DNA of 20,417 nt from a virus, in the IMG/VR virus record IMGVR_UViG_3300035703_001565, positions 1 through 20,417 of that record; one strand, given 5' to 3'. This document shows positions 1-7,223 of this stretch, piece after piece. The notes under the pieces are model-generated. The model saw only the letters and a program-made list of their open reading frames with translations. It was not told where the DNA came from and did not search any database. The position numbers and the translations under genes were made by a program. Each line of letters opens with the position of its first letter. The first letter of the stretch is position 1.

Positions 1-2485
1 TTCTTGCATAAAAACCTTCAGATGGAGATCCAATTTCTCCAGGAGTTCCACCACTGAAGTTTATACTTACATCAGTAGAAACTAAATCCACCTCACCTTC
101 TGCTGGAAGATTTGTATAAAATACATCTGAAGTTGTCATCTGTTCATTAATTTTTTCTCTATCAAAATATTGATTCATTTCTTCATCAATCATATTTCTC
201 CAATTATATTTTTTAGACTCTTTTACCTTCAATTTTTTTGCTTTTTTAACTTCAGCATCAATTTCAGGATCACCAGTTTCTGGCATTGCAGAAGCACTAT
301 GTGGATCTAACTTCTTGTAATAATCTTTCTTCTTTCCATAATTTGGATGATATCCATTTACCATCTCTGGGGGAGGTTCATTAGGATAACCATCCTTTGA
401 TGGTTTGTCTGGATAATCAATTTCTGGTTTTAATCTTTTAGAAACCTTTTTAAACAAAGGATCTTTATCTGCTTGAATGGTTTCTTGTTCTTCAATTTTA
501 TTTTTAAATGGACTTTGAAAATTTGGATTCTCTTTTATCATTGCTTTTTCATGAGCAATGATATTCAACTGTTCTTGAATTCTACGATCTCTCCATCCTT
601 TCTTATTTTTATTTTCATCAACAATCATATCCCAAGCTTGTTGCCCATGACCCACTCTATCATAAATGATATTCATTCTTTCCGTTGTTTCATATCCCTG
701 CCAATAATAATCCTCAATTCTCCACCGCTGACCTTTTGCATTTCCAGAAGCAACTAAGTCATCACTTTGTCTAGATGCAGTTTTATCTGGGGTATTTTGC
801 GGAGAATACTTACCAGAGAAATTCATTTTATATTTTACTTTTGGTTGTTCCGGAAGAACATATGGTTTTTTAATTTCACGAAGAATTCTTTGGCGATTTT
901 CTGAAAGAACTTGGCCTTGAGGGTTGAATGAATTTCTTATAGTGTTATTTGTTGGAGGTGGTAGGGGAAGATTAATTGGCATATTTTTAACTTTAATTTC
1001 TTCACCAGTTTTCCATTTTTTAGGATCAGGATCAGAAGTGTTCATTTGATCAGTTCTTTGATAGACATCTGGACTAGATTTCATATCAGGTCTTTGTTGT
1101 GCGCCAAAACTAGTTGCAAAAAAATTAATTAATTCTGGAGCACCTTTAACTGATGCATCAGAATCATTAGTGAAAACATAATTATCATTAATACTGGAAA
1201 CATATTGATTACCATTTTTATCGGTTTTTATTTGACCTTTAAATGCATCGGATCTTCCAATATTATTCATAATATTATGATACTCATCGGTGTTTTTAAA
1301 ATCACCAACTCTACGATCTGGATTTGATGGTGTTGGACCTGTTCCAGGATTTAAAACCTGATTAATTTTTTCTAAATCATTTCCATTTAATCTTTCCCAC
1401 CTTTCTCTAGGAATTGTTTGCAATACATCATTCAATGCATTAGAAACATTTTGTGCATCCTGTGGTGGCAAATTAGCTACATAAGGATTATCTCGCGTAT
1501 AATTTACCGTTCCTTGTTGTTGTAATAAAAATGAACCAAAAGCTGCTCCAGCATATGCAAGAGCACTTAGAGGTTCAAAAAAATTTCCAACGGATCCAAA
1601 TAAATTTCCAAGAGCATCCTTGCCTTTCTTAAACAATTCCCAAGGGAATCCAGCGTCTTTAGCATCACCAGATTTTGGATTTCCTTGCCGAGTTCCAATA
1701 CTTGGATTTCCACCAGAACCAAATTGTCTTGGTGCCATTCCATTTCCACCATACATGTTTGGTGGACAATTAGGACAATCTGCAGGGCCCTGAGGGCGTT
1801 GTGGAACACCACCACTATAAAAATACGGTACGTTTGTTACGTAATTATCTGCAACTATTTGATCTCTAATCCATTGGACCATTTCCAATGTCATATTTTC
1901 ATTATATAAAGTGAGTCCGCTTGATGTTCCTCCCCACACTGGATAAGATCCATTCAAATTGGATTTCCATTGCCCAGAAATTCTTGCAAGGAGAACAAAC
2001 TGTCTTGTATCTTTTTGAATGTAACCAATATTAGTATATGAATCAGAAGTATGGTTGGGAACAAATCCATCAACTACTGGACCAAGGATAAATCCCCTAC
2101 TATTGGGAGGAAGATCTGAAAATACAGTTCCATCTGCACCAATTAGTCCATCAGTGCTTTTTCCAGTAGGATCATTTTCCAAATAATCTTGACTAAAATC
2201 TGTTGAAACCTGAGTTTCCCATTCTGAACCCCCATTCCAGTATCCTTTAGGTCTTACATACTCCAACTCTCCAGGAGTTCCTGGAATTCCTTCAGGCCAT
2301 GAACCATCTGCTGCAGGATAATATACAGTTCTAGGATCTTTGTCACCTAAACGAAATCCTGGTTCATTTAAAGAATAAACACCTTTAGTATTATTTGTAG
2401 GTGCTTCATTAAGACGTTTGATTTTATCATCTACTTCAGTAGATTTTAGAATACTAAGGGCTCTACTGTATCTGTTTTTCTTCAC
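1..2485 (-). CDS. Large virion structural protein (incomplete at C-terminus)
   Basis: An open frame runs from a GTG at 2485 off the left edge of the window, giving at least 828 codons. It begins MKKNRYSRALSILKSTEVDD. No in-frame ATG occurs until well inside the protein, and a TAA (the stop of the oxygenase gene) lies four codons upstream in the same frame, so GTG is the likely start; there is no good Shine-Dalgarno. The protein is rich in Asn, Gly and Pro, has a CPNC motif at residues 237-240 and one short hydrophobic stretch near 304-325. The C-terminal half is charged, with Lys-rich and Pro-rich linkers. Size and composition suit a cyanomyovirus virion protein (inference); no enzyme motif is visible. 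It could instead be a tail or baseplate accessory protein. Confidence 0.75.
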   Translation of the reverse strand, partial: MKKNRYSRALSILKSTEVDDKIKRLNEAPTNNTKGVYSLNEPGFRLGDKDPRTVYYPAADGSWPEGIPGTPGELEYVRPKGYWNGGSEWETQVSTDFSQDYLENDPTGKSTDGLIGADGTVFSDLPPNSRGFILGPVVDGFVPNHTSDSYTNIGYIQKDTRQFVLLARISGQWKSNLNGSYPVWGGTSSGLTLYNENMTLEMVQWIRDQIVADNYVTNVPYFYSGGVPQRPQGPADCPNCPPNMYGGNGMAPRQFGSGGNPSIGTRQGNPKSGDAKDAGFPWELFKKGKDALGNLFGSVGNFFEPLSALAYAGAAFGSFLLQQQGTVNYTRDNPYVANLPPQDAQNVSNALNDVLQTIPRERWERLNGNDLEKINQVLNPGTGPTPSNPDRRVGDFKNTDEYHNIMNNIGRSDAFKGQIKTDKNGNQYVSSINDNYVFTNDSDASVKGAPELINFFATSFGAQQRPDMKSSPDVYQRTDQMNTSDPDPKKWKTGEEIKVKNMPINLPLPPPTNNTIRNSFNPQGQVLSENRQRILREIKKPYVLPEQPKVKYKMNFSGKYSPQNTPDKTASRQSDDLVASGNAKGQRWRIEDYYWQGYETTERMNIIYDRVGHGQQAWDMIVDENKNKKGWRDRRIQEQLNIIAHEKAMIKENPNFQSPFKNKIEEQETIQADKDPLFKKVSKRLKPEIDYPDKPSKDGYPNEPPPEMVNGYHPNYGKKKDYYKKLDPHSASAMPETGDPEIDAEVKKAKKLKVKESKKYNWRNMIDEEMNQYFDREKINEQMTTSDVFYTNLPAEGEVDLVSTDVSINFSGGTPGEIGSPSEGFYAR

Positions 2486-2497
2486 TATTTCAACAAA

Positions 2498-3049
2498 TTA
2501 GTGGTTAGTAAAAATATTTATGAAATCAATTCCAACCGGATCTACACGAATATCACCACCAAGAAAAGCAATGTTAGCAACTCTACTGTGAGTTATGTTA
2601 GATGAAGTTGTAGTTACATCATGTACTGTGGATGGATCAATCCATATGAAACGATTTGGTTTTGGAAAAATACCATTACGATGCTCTTCTTCTACAGCAT
2701 GTATAAATTTAATTTTACCTTCCCAAGTTTCATCCCAATGCGGATGAATATAAAACACATACCCACCATTGTCAACATGTGGACCATGCATATTCCCATG
2801 CCCATAATTTTTAGGGCGAAATTGATTATAACCAAATAATTTTACAGACTCATCAAAATGAATCTGATGCAATCCAATTTCCCTTAATCTATCAAGAACT
2901 AATGTATAAGATTCTTTCCAAAGATCATCTTTAAGTTCAGCAAATTGACCATTATTATAGTTTGATGCCCTCACAACCTTTTCAGTCAGAGAATTAAACT
3001 TATCTTGTTGCAAAAAATTATCTATGAGTATTGCTGACCTGCAAGACAT
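2498..3049 (-). CDS. 2-oxoglutarate/Fe(II)-dependent oxygenase (prolyl-4-hydroxylase-like)
   Basis: This 183-aa protein carries the double-stranded beta-helix signature of Fe(II)/2OG dioxygenases: an HxD pair at H91 and D93 (HGPHVDNG), a distal His at H143 (STVHDVT) and a likely 2OG-binding Arg at R156 (HSRVANIAF). The family couples oxidation of 2-oxoglutarate to hydroxylation of a protein or small-molecule substrate; the substrate here cannot be read from sequence. Such genes are common near structural genes of T4-like cyanophages. It is divergent from the plus-strand gene at 3130, and a late-promoter-like AATAAATA sits about 25 nt upstream. The stop TAA is followed, in the same frame and four codons later, by the GTG of the large structural gene. 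Confidence 0.8.
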   Translation of the reverse strand: MSCRSAILIDNFLQQDKFNSLTEKVVRASNYNNGQFAELKDDLWKESYTLVLDRLREIGLHQIHFDESVKLFGYNQFRPKNYGHGNMHGPHVDNGGYVFYIHPHWDETWEGKIKFIHAVEEEHRNGIFPKPNRFIWIDPSTVHDVTTTSSNITHSRVANIAFLGGDIRVDPVGIDFINIFTNH

Positions 3050-3073
3050 TGTGTTTAATTGGAAGTTTTTAAA

Positions 3074-3081
3074 TATTTATT
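3074..3081 (-). promoter_or_regulatory. Late-promoter-like box for the oxygenase gene
   Basis: On the minus strand AATAAATA matches the T4-type late -10 consensus TATAAATA at seven of eight positions. It lies about 25 nt upstream of the ATG at 3049 in the divergent intergenic region. No sigma70 -35 is evident, as expected for a gp55-type late promoter. The region is generally AT-rich, so a chance match is possible. Confidence 0.4.
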
Positions 3082-3097
3082 TTAAGATACCCTTTCC

Positions 3098-3117
3098 TAA
3101 ATAGTTTCAGTGTTTAT
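3098..3117 (+). promoter_or_regulatory. Putative late promoter with extended downstream element
   Basis: The plus strand reads TAAATAGTTTCAGTGTTTAT here, 12 nt before the ATG at 3130. It matches 18 of 20 positions of the element downstream of the exact TATAAATA at 9286 on the minus strand (TAAATATCTTCAGTGTTTAT), which sits 11 nt before its own ATG. Two copies at the same distance from unrelated genes suggest a shared late promoter and 5' leader. Confidence 0.5.
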
Positions 3118-3129
3118 CACATAAGAAAA

Positions 3130-3591
3130 ATGAAAAGACTCATCTTAGCCTTTTCGTTATTCTTCGCTATTCCAGTTAATGCTGCTGAAATCACATCAAG
3201 AATTACTGATTCTATTCAATTAAGTGTACAAGGTGCAGCGGTTCAATCAACAAGAATTGGGGCTTCTTATTCTGCCTCAGGTACAAATATTCAATCTACT
3301 TCATTTGGTGGCGTAGGTGGTGCCGGAACTTATGATATCAATACAGCAGGTCAAGCATTTACTTTCTCAGAAAGTTTCAATGCTGCTGATACACCAGTCA
3401 CCACTCAGTCGGTCAGTGGTGGAGTTATTGCTTCTCCCAACCTTTATGGGGATAGTGTTACTCAGTTAGCAGGAGACAAAGGTTCTCTCGCTGGTACATT
3501 ATCACCTACAGGTGTTCCTACTGTGACTGCTGGTGGTCCTGGTACTACAGCAACGGCACAACGTAGTATTGAGCTGAGCGTATTCAAATGA
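3130..3591 (+). CDS. Secreted beta-rich protein, paralogue of the next gene
   Basis: This 153-aa protein starts with a clear Sec signal peptide (MKRLILAFSLFFAIPVNAAE, cleavage likely after residue 18-19). The mature part is rich in Gly, Ser and Thr, suggesting beta structure, and ends SIELSVFK. Residues about 43-84 (SYSASGTNIQ, then a Tyr-containing segment ending AFTFSESF) align by eye with residues 53-90 of the next gene (SYTVTGTNIN to PFQFSETY), and both end in an (I/L)SVF motif, so the two are probably tandem paralogues. The stop overlaps the next start by 4 nt (ATGA). It is the first gene of the plus-strand block behind the late-promoter element. Function is unknown; periplasmic, outer-membrane or virion location is possible. 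Confidence 0.75.
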   Translation: MKRLILAFSLFFAIPVNAAEITSRITDSIQLSVQGAAVQSTRIGASYSASGTNIQSTSFGGVGGAGTYDINTAGQAFTFSESFNAADTPVTTQSVSGGVIASPNLYGDSVTQLAGDKGSLAGTLSPTGVPTVTAGGPGTTATAQRSIELSVFK

Positions 3592-3947
3592 GACATATCC
3601 TAGCAGGTTTATTCCTGCTAGGGTTTTCTTGTCCTGCCCTAGCGGAAAGTGTTGTGCCTAATTTTACTAGGGGTACAATCAATGCGACTACAGAATCTAC
3701 TACAAAAATAATAGAAACAATTCGCCAAGTTGAATATACAACTGGCACATCATATACTGTGACTGGAACTAATATTAATATTCCTGGCACTCCACAACAA
3801 GGAGCAAATTACAGTATTATGACTCAAGGTGCTCCATTCCAGTTCAGTGAAACCTACCTCGGCCCTGGAGTGGCTAAAGAAACATGGATAGATCGCACCA
3901 CAGAAACCCAATCAACCACTACATCAATCTCTGTCTTTACACAGTAA
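3588..3947 (+). CDS. Secreted beta-rich protein, paralogue of the preceding gene
   Basis: This 119-aa protein has a Sec signal peptide (MRHILAGLFLLGFSCPALAE, cleavage likely after ALA at residue 19). The mature chain is Thr/Ser/Asn-rich and ends TTTSISVFTQ, matching the LSVF ending of the upstream paralogue. Translation is probably coupled to the preceding gene through the ATGA overlap at 3588-3591. No catalytic motif is visible. The end of the gene overlaps the apparent start of the 195-aa ORF in another frame. Confidence 0.75.
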   Translation: MRHILAGLFLLGFSCPALAESVVPNFTRGTINATTESTTKIIETIRQVEYTTGTSYTVTGTNINIPGTPQQGANYSIMTQGAPFQFSETYLGPGVAKETWIDRTTETQSTTTSISVFTQ

Positions 3948-4471
3948 TTTCATTAGGAGGAGCAGCTTATGGACAATCTGCTCCAGCGCCTAGCAATACT
4001 AACATTGCTGGTCCTAGTGCTAGTGCTACTGGGAACGTCACTAACCAAGCGGTCCAGGTCTTGCAAGGTCCATACGCAGTTAATACCTACGGATCAGGGG
4101 TTAGTTGCCAGGGGGCAACGTTCTCAGTGTCTCCATTTGCGATGAGTAGTAATAATAATAGTGATGATCCAGAATCATTCGCATCTAGAAATGGTAACTG
4201 GGGAATTTCTGCTGGATTGAATATTCCTTTAGATGGAACTTTAATGAACTTATGTAAAAAAAGAGCAGAAACTGAAATTGCTAGACAACAAGCAGAAACT
4301 GATAAAGCAAGATTGGATTTTGAACTCGTAAGATTATTAAAATGTGGTGAAGCATATAAAAATGGAATAATGTTCCATCCAGAAAGTCCATATTATAAAA
4401 TATGTGCGGATGTTGTTGTGAGATATCCAAAAGTTGAGGATGTAGTCAATGGATCTAATCGCACCAATTGA
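3884..4471 (+). CDS. Exported protein of unknown function, start uncertain
   Basis: The frame encodes up to 195 aa. A hydrophobic segment at residues 17-29 (LCLYTVISLGGAA) followed by AYG-QSAPAPSN looks like a signal peptide, preceded by a His/Arg-containing n-region. The mature part has an Ala/Ser/Gly-rich N-terminus, two Cys residues (SCQG near 77 and LCKK near 122), then a charged helical or coiled-coil segment (about 123-150) and two more Cys residues in the C-terminal part. The ATG at 3884 overlaps the previous gene by 64 nt with only a weak ribosome site. The strong AGGAGG at 3956-3961 has no ATG in this frame downstream; it faces an ATG in another frame instead. An ATT codon at 3947 is the only nearby alternative in this frame. 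The product itself looks real. Confidence 0.65.
   Translation: MDRSHHRNPINHYINLCLYTVISLGGAAYGQSAPAPSNTNIAGPSASATGNVTNQAVQVLQGPYAVNTYGSGVSCQGATFSVSPFAMSSNNNSDDPESFASRNGNWGISAGLNIPLDGTLMNLCKKRAETEIARQQAETDKARLDFELVRLLKCGEAYKNGIMFHPESPYYKICADVVVRYPKVEDVVNGSNRTN
3969..4145 (+). CDS. Possible overprinted 58-aa membrane peptide
   Basis: In a different frame from the 195-aa gene, an ATG at 3969 follows a perfect AGGAGG (3956-3961) by 7 nt. The 58-codon frame encodes MDNLLQRLAILTLLVLVLVL, one strongly hydrophobic helix, then a Lys/Arg-rich tail (TKRSRSCK) and a polar C-terminus. The Leu/Val run arises from DNA that encodes Ala/Gly/Pro/Ser repeats in the other frame, so it may be accidental. The excellent ribosome-binding site is the main argument that it is translated. 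If real it would be a single-pass membrane protein with a basic tail. Confidence 0.3.
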   Translation: MDNLLQRLAILTLLVLVLVLLGTSLTKRSRSCKVHTQLIPTDQGLVARGQRSQCLHLR

Positions 4472-5336
4472 TAATCCAAATTTAAGACCGATAATCGGAA
4501 ATAATCCGATTAACATTCCAAATTCAAACACCAATAGAATTGCTGGTCCTTCTGTAATTTCTACTATAGAAAAACCAACACTTCGTAGTGTTGAAGCACC
4601 AGTAGTTCGTGGATTGGAAGTACCTGTTATAGATACTCCAAATACTACAATTAAATATCCAGTTATTAATGTTCCAACTCAAGCAGAGTTTGATGCTGCA
4701 GTAAAATCTGAACGAGAAAAGCAACAGCAACAAGAAGAAAAACCAAAGGAAAGAGGATTACCGGATTCTACTCCTCCTCCCCAACTACCTCAAGTTGCTC
4801 AAACCCCCCCATCTCAAACTCCAACACCAATCGCAGAAATACCTGCAGATAAACCAACAACTACCCCAACCTTTACTGTCGGTGGAATCGATATTAATTT
4901 ACCTGATCCTTCTCTTGTTGCTACGGCTGGTGCTGTCGCAGTAGTCACAACTGCAGCAACAATGGCTTCAACAGCAGTTTTAAATGTTCTTAAGAATGCT
5001 GCTGAACCTATGATAAGAGAAGCAGCAAAAAATAAATTTAAAATTAAAATCAAACAGACTAAACCTGTTCTCCATTATGTTCTATCCGATGGAGGACACA
5101 TTGATATATTTGAGTACTCTGCTGAGGGTACACGTTTAGTTGCACAAACAGATAACGTAGAGCAATATATCAGAGATCAAGTAGATACGAATGCTCTCTA
5201 TGAAATAGAAAACAAAGTTATTATTGATGATGTAATGAAAAATAAATTTACAAAAGAAGGGCAAGAGAGATTTAAAGGTCTCTATGCCCCACCAAAGAAG
5301 ATTGCTAAGAAACTCTCAGCAAGATTATCCTTTTGA
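4449..5336 (+). CDS. Proline-rich protein with one membrane segment, probably virion-associated
   Basis: This 295-aa protein has an Asn/Pro/Ile/Val-rich N-terminus (1-75), a Gln/Glu/Lys run near 90-100, a Pro/Thr/Gln-rich linker (about 103-145) and a small-residue hydrophobic segment at roughly 155-182 (ATAGAVAVVTTAATMASTAV). A basic stretch (KNKFKIKIKQTK) and a folded-looking C-terminal domain follow. The start overlaps the upstream gene by 23 nt and has GAGGA about 8 nt upstream. Its 3' end overlaps the convergent minus-strand gene by 12 nt. No family with a known function is recognised; the context suggests a structural or envelope-spanning role. Confidence 0.7.
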   Translation: MDLIAPIDNPNLRPIIGNNPINIPNSNTNRIAGPSVISTIEKPTLRSVEAPVVRGLEVPVIDTPNTTIKYPVINVPTQAEFDAAVKSEREKQQQQEEKPKERGLPDSTPPPQLPQVAQTPPSQTPTPIAEIPADKPTTTPTFTVGGIDINLPDPSLVATAGAVAVVTTAATMASTAVLNVLKNAAEPMIREAAKNKFKIKIKQTKPVLHYVLSDGGHIDIFEYSAEGTRLVAQTDNVEQYIRDQVDTNALYEIENKVIIDDVMKNKFTKEGQERFKGLYAPPKKIAKKLSARLSF

Positions 5337-5531
5337 TTTATTTTTTAGTTTAAAAGCAGCATCCCCAAGAAAAGAACCTACTGCAAGAATGAGAACTTTG
5401 GAATAAGCATCACGACTTGTGCTTTCCAGTTCCACTTGACCTTCTGTTCTAATTGCAACAGATTCTACAGCAGAAATCATTAATGCTGCCCATATGATTA
5501 TGAATAATCTAACAATATTAAAATAAATCAT
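5325..5531 (-). CDS. Small membrane protein, function unknown
   Basis: This 68-aa protein has an N-terminal hydrophobic helix (about residues 4-22, RLFIIIWAALMISAV) and a second weaker one (about 46-60, VLILAVGSFLGDA), with a Lys-rich end (FKLKNKSKG). It is the last gene of the late minus-strand operon. Its start overlaps the nuclease stop by 4 nt (ATGA), and its end overlaps the convergent plus-strand gene by 12 nt. A holin-like role is conceivable, but nothing specific supports it over the other small membrane proteins of this operon. Confidence 0.6.
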   Translation of the reverse strand: MIYFNIVRLFIIIWAALMISAVESVAIRTEGQVELESTSRDAYSKVLILAVGSFLGDAAFKLKNKSKG

Positions 5532-5962
5532 TTTTGTCTTTTTGATTCTAATAAAGCAAAATCTTTTTTCTTTGTTCCTCCATCATATTCCCAACACAGT
5601 CCCTCATCAATCATCATTTGATTAACAGACTTTTTCTTATTAACTGCTGATACTTCGTTATCGCCAATAAACAAATGTCCCAAAATTCTACCGTACTTTT
5701 CAGTAGAATCTGGGAGTTCTGTTTTTACAATAATATCAGTTTGTCCTTCTAACTTTTTCTTGAGCCATTCTTTAACTTCAAGACCAAGTGCTTTTTCTTT
5801 CGCATCAGTTGTCCTGCTCTCTGGGGTATCGACACCAGCAAGACGAATTCGCTTAGTAAGAGAGATATCAAACCCCAAATCAATAGCAGCATCAATAGTG
5901 TCGCCATCTACAACTTTATATACTGATTTAATTCTATAGATATAAGGATCTTTGTCTGACAT
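5528..5962 (-). CDS. Staphylococcal-nuclease-like (TNase) endonuclease
   Basis: This 144-aa protein is a compact SNase/TNase domain. Visible signature residues are VVDGDT (D19 and D21), RIRLAGVDTPES with R40, D45, T46 and E48, and KYGRILG with R92. These match the calcium-binding Asp residues and the Arg35/Glu43/Arg87 triad of micrococcal nuclease with the correct 8-residue spacing between the first Arg and Glu. No signal peptide is evident, so a cytoplasmic role such as host DNA or RNA breakdown is likely, though virion packaging is possible. It overlaps the upstream gene by 1 nt and the downstream gene by 4 nt. Confidence 0.85.
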   Translation of the reverse strand: MSDKDPYIYRIKSVYKVVDGDTIDAAIDLGFDISLTKRIRLAGVDTPESRTTDAKEKALGLEVKEWLKKKLEGQTDIIVKTELPDSTEKYGRILGHLFIGDNEVSAVNKKKSVNQMMIDEGLCWEYDGGTKKKDFALLESKRQK

Positions 5963-6174
5963 TAGAAAGGTAATTTAAACTCTTTGGTATTTAGTTTAGG
6001 AATGGGTAATTTTTCAAATGCTTTGTTAATTTGCTTTTCTACAACAGCACCAACAAATGCTTCTGGATTATCTAGAATCTTTTGTGCTTTTTGGTAAGTA
6101 ATATAAGCACCCACACCAATTGCAGAACTAATGCCCAGACTTGTGATTGATAGAATTAGACTCAGATGTTTCAT
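5962..6174 (-). CDS. Small single-pass membrane protein
   Basis: This 70-aa protein has an N-terminal hydrophobic segment (residues 4-27, LSLILSITSLGISSAIGVGA) that could be a signal anchor, followed by an amphipathic, Lys-containing C-terminal part ending LNTKEFKLPF. A GAGGA about 8 nt upstream of the ATG supports the start, which lies within the upstream 50-aa ORF (47-nt overlap in another frame). The overlap of two membrane proteins in different frames recalls spanin pairs, but no lipobox is seen. Function is unknown. Confidence 0.6.
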   Translation of the reverse strand: MKHLSLILSITSLGISSAIGVGAYITYQKAQKILDNPEAFVGAVVEKQINKAFEKLPIPKLNTKEFKLPF

Positions 6175-6280
6175 CCTTCATTTCCTCGTTTGCTAATTTT
6201 AATATGTAGTAAATGATGTATGCAGTAAAGGCAAGTCCGCAAGATAATATTATAACAACACCCCAAGGAAACTGATCCAT
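6128..6280 (-). CDS. 50-aa single-pass membrane protein
   Basis: A short frame starts at the ATG at 6280, sharing one base with the TGA of the metalloprotease gene (TGATG), and ends at TAG 6128-6130. The peptide begins MDQFPWGVVIILSCGLAFTA, with one transmembrane helix at about residues 7-28, followed by a charged tail (LANEEMKDETSE). The stop/start overlap matches the junction style of its neighbours, supporting translation. The last 47 nt overlap the next membrane protein gene. Function is unknown; a holin, spanin-like or accessory lysis role is conceivable. Confidence 0.55.
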   Translation of the reverse strand: MDQFPWGVVIILSCGLAFTAYIIYYILKLANEEMKDETSESNSINHKSGH

Positions 6281-7026
6281 CAATATTTACCTTCTGTACA
6301 ATACTGTATTTTCTTATTTGGATAATAAGGATACAAACCATCTTGTGGTTTCATCCATCCACAACCAATTAACCATTCTTTTGTTAGTGGAGTTGGTGTT
6401 ACTTGTTCCCATAGTGGACCTTGTGCTGCCATCTCAAGATATCTAGCAGTCTGATTGAGTTGCTCTTCTGCCCAGTTAGCATCTGCTTCCCAAGGAACAG
6501 CACGACTTTGCATCATTGATTCATAGGTTAATTTAGTCATTTTCATCAACCATGCAGGAATCTCAGAATCTTGATGCACTTGAGCCATGAAGGATGTTTG
6601 CAATCCACCTCCCATAGCATCTTGAACGACGTGCCAACCTTCATGGCGAAGAGTTCCTAAGAATTCTCTTTCGTCCCTTACAAGATTTTCATTTATAAAG
6701 AAACGATTATAGTTTGGTTTGTATAAACCTACAGTTCTTGGGGTAAAATATCTTTCTGGTGCAACATAAACAGGAATTTCAAGTTTATTCAGAGCATTTA
6801 TAATTCTTACAATTTCTTCTCTGAATGGATCAAAGTCAGGATCTTTTAAAAATTCTGATTCTGTTGTTAGTTTTTCTATACCTTCAGTGCATTCTAAAAG
6901 AATCATACAACCCATTGCCTCAACACTGTAAGGTCTTACTGTAGGTTGTTTGGGTTCTAGTGAATTTGCTAATGCAGGGAATGTTAAAGTTAATGATAAT
7001 CCTATTGCTGTGAGGAATTTTTTCAT
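6280..7026 (-). CDS. Exported zinc metalloprotease (HExxH)
   Basis: This 248-aa protein begins with a Sec signal peptide (MKKFLTAIGLSLTLTFPALA, cleavage likely after residue 20). The zinc motif HEGWH is at residues 128-132 (LRHEGWHVVQDA), followed by E180 in VPWEADANWAEE, a plausible third zinc ligand of the gluzincin type. Four Cys residues (40, 46, about 222 and about 243) could form disulphides in the periplasm. The role is probably cleavage of an envelope or virion protein; the substrate is unknown. The start overlaps the upstream 66-aa gene (ATGA) and the stop overlaps the downstream 50-aa gene (TGATG). Confidence 0.75.
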   Translation of the reverse strand: MKKFLTAIGLSLTLTFPALANSLEPKQPTVRPYSVEAMGCMILLECTEGIEKLTTESEFLKDPDFDPFREEIVRIINALNKLEIPVYVAPERYFTPRTVGLYKPNYNRFFINENLVRDEREFLGTLRHEGWHVVQDAMGGGLQTSFMAQVHQDSEIPAWLMKMTKLTYESMMQSRAVPWEADANWAEEQLNQTARYLEMAAQGPLWEQVTPTPLTKEWLIGCGWMKPQDGLYPYYPNKKIQYCTEGKY

Positions 7027-7223
7027 TCATCCCACCATCCTTCTTGTTTATGAATCCAGACTTTCAAATCTTTTACATACTTCCTCAATATCTGGGCTTG
7101 TTCTTCATGCCAAAAATCACCCGTCTCCATGAAAAGACGGGTGTGATTATCTATAGCTTTGAGTATTTGGTGTATGGGAGCATTCCAACACTCCCTTTTT
7201 GGAGTGTTCCATTCTCGTGGCAT
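7023..7223 (-). CDS. 66-aa conserved-looking small protein, function unknown
   Basis: The protein is rich in Trp and His and predicted to be helical (WNAPIHQILKAIDNHTRLF, then ETGDFWHEEQAQILRKYV), with no membrane segment. The stop overlaps the metalloprotease start (ATGA), indicating a real gene. The start is less sure: the ATG at 7223 lacks a ribosome-binding site and would overlap the upstream 58-aa gene by 73 nt. The next in-frame ATG (7130) lies in the loop of a strong hairpin and would remove half of the helical region, so 7223 is preferred. Confidence 0.6.
   Translation of the reverse strand: MPREWNTPKRECWNAPIHQILKAIDNHTRLFMETGDFWHEEQAQILRKYVKDLKVWIHKQEGWWDE
7112..7143 (-). terminator. 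Intragenic terminator-like hairpin
   Basis: On the minus strand a perfect 9-bp GC-rich stem (CACCCGTCT / AGACGGGTG) with an 8-nt loop is followed by ATTTTT, the form of a Rho-independent terminator. It lies inside the 66-aa gene, 8 nt after the stop of the 58-aa gene. It could attenuate downstream transcription or be an RNA stability element. Function is not established. Confidence 0.4.

Noticed and set aside
473-757. 94-aa hydrophobic plus-strand frame
   Set aside because: Antisense to the long structural gene; the Phe/Ile-rich composition comes from the complement of Asn/Lys codons.
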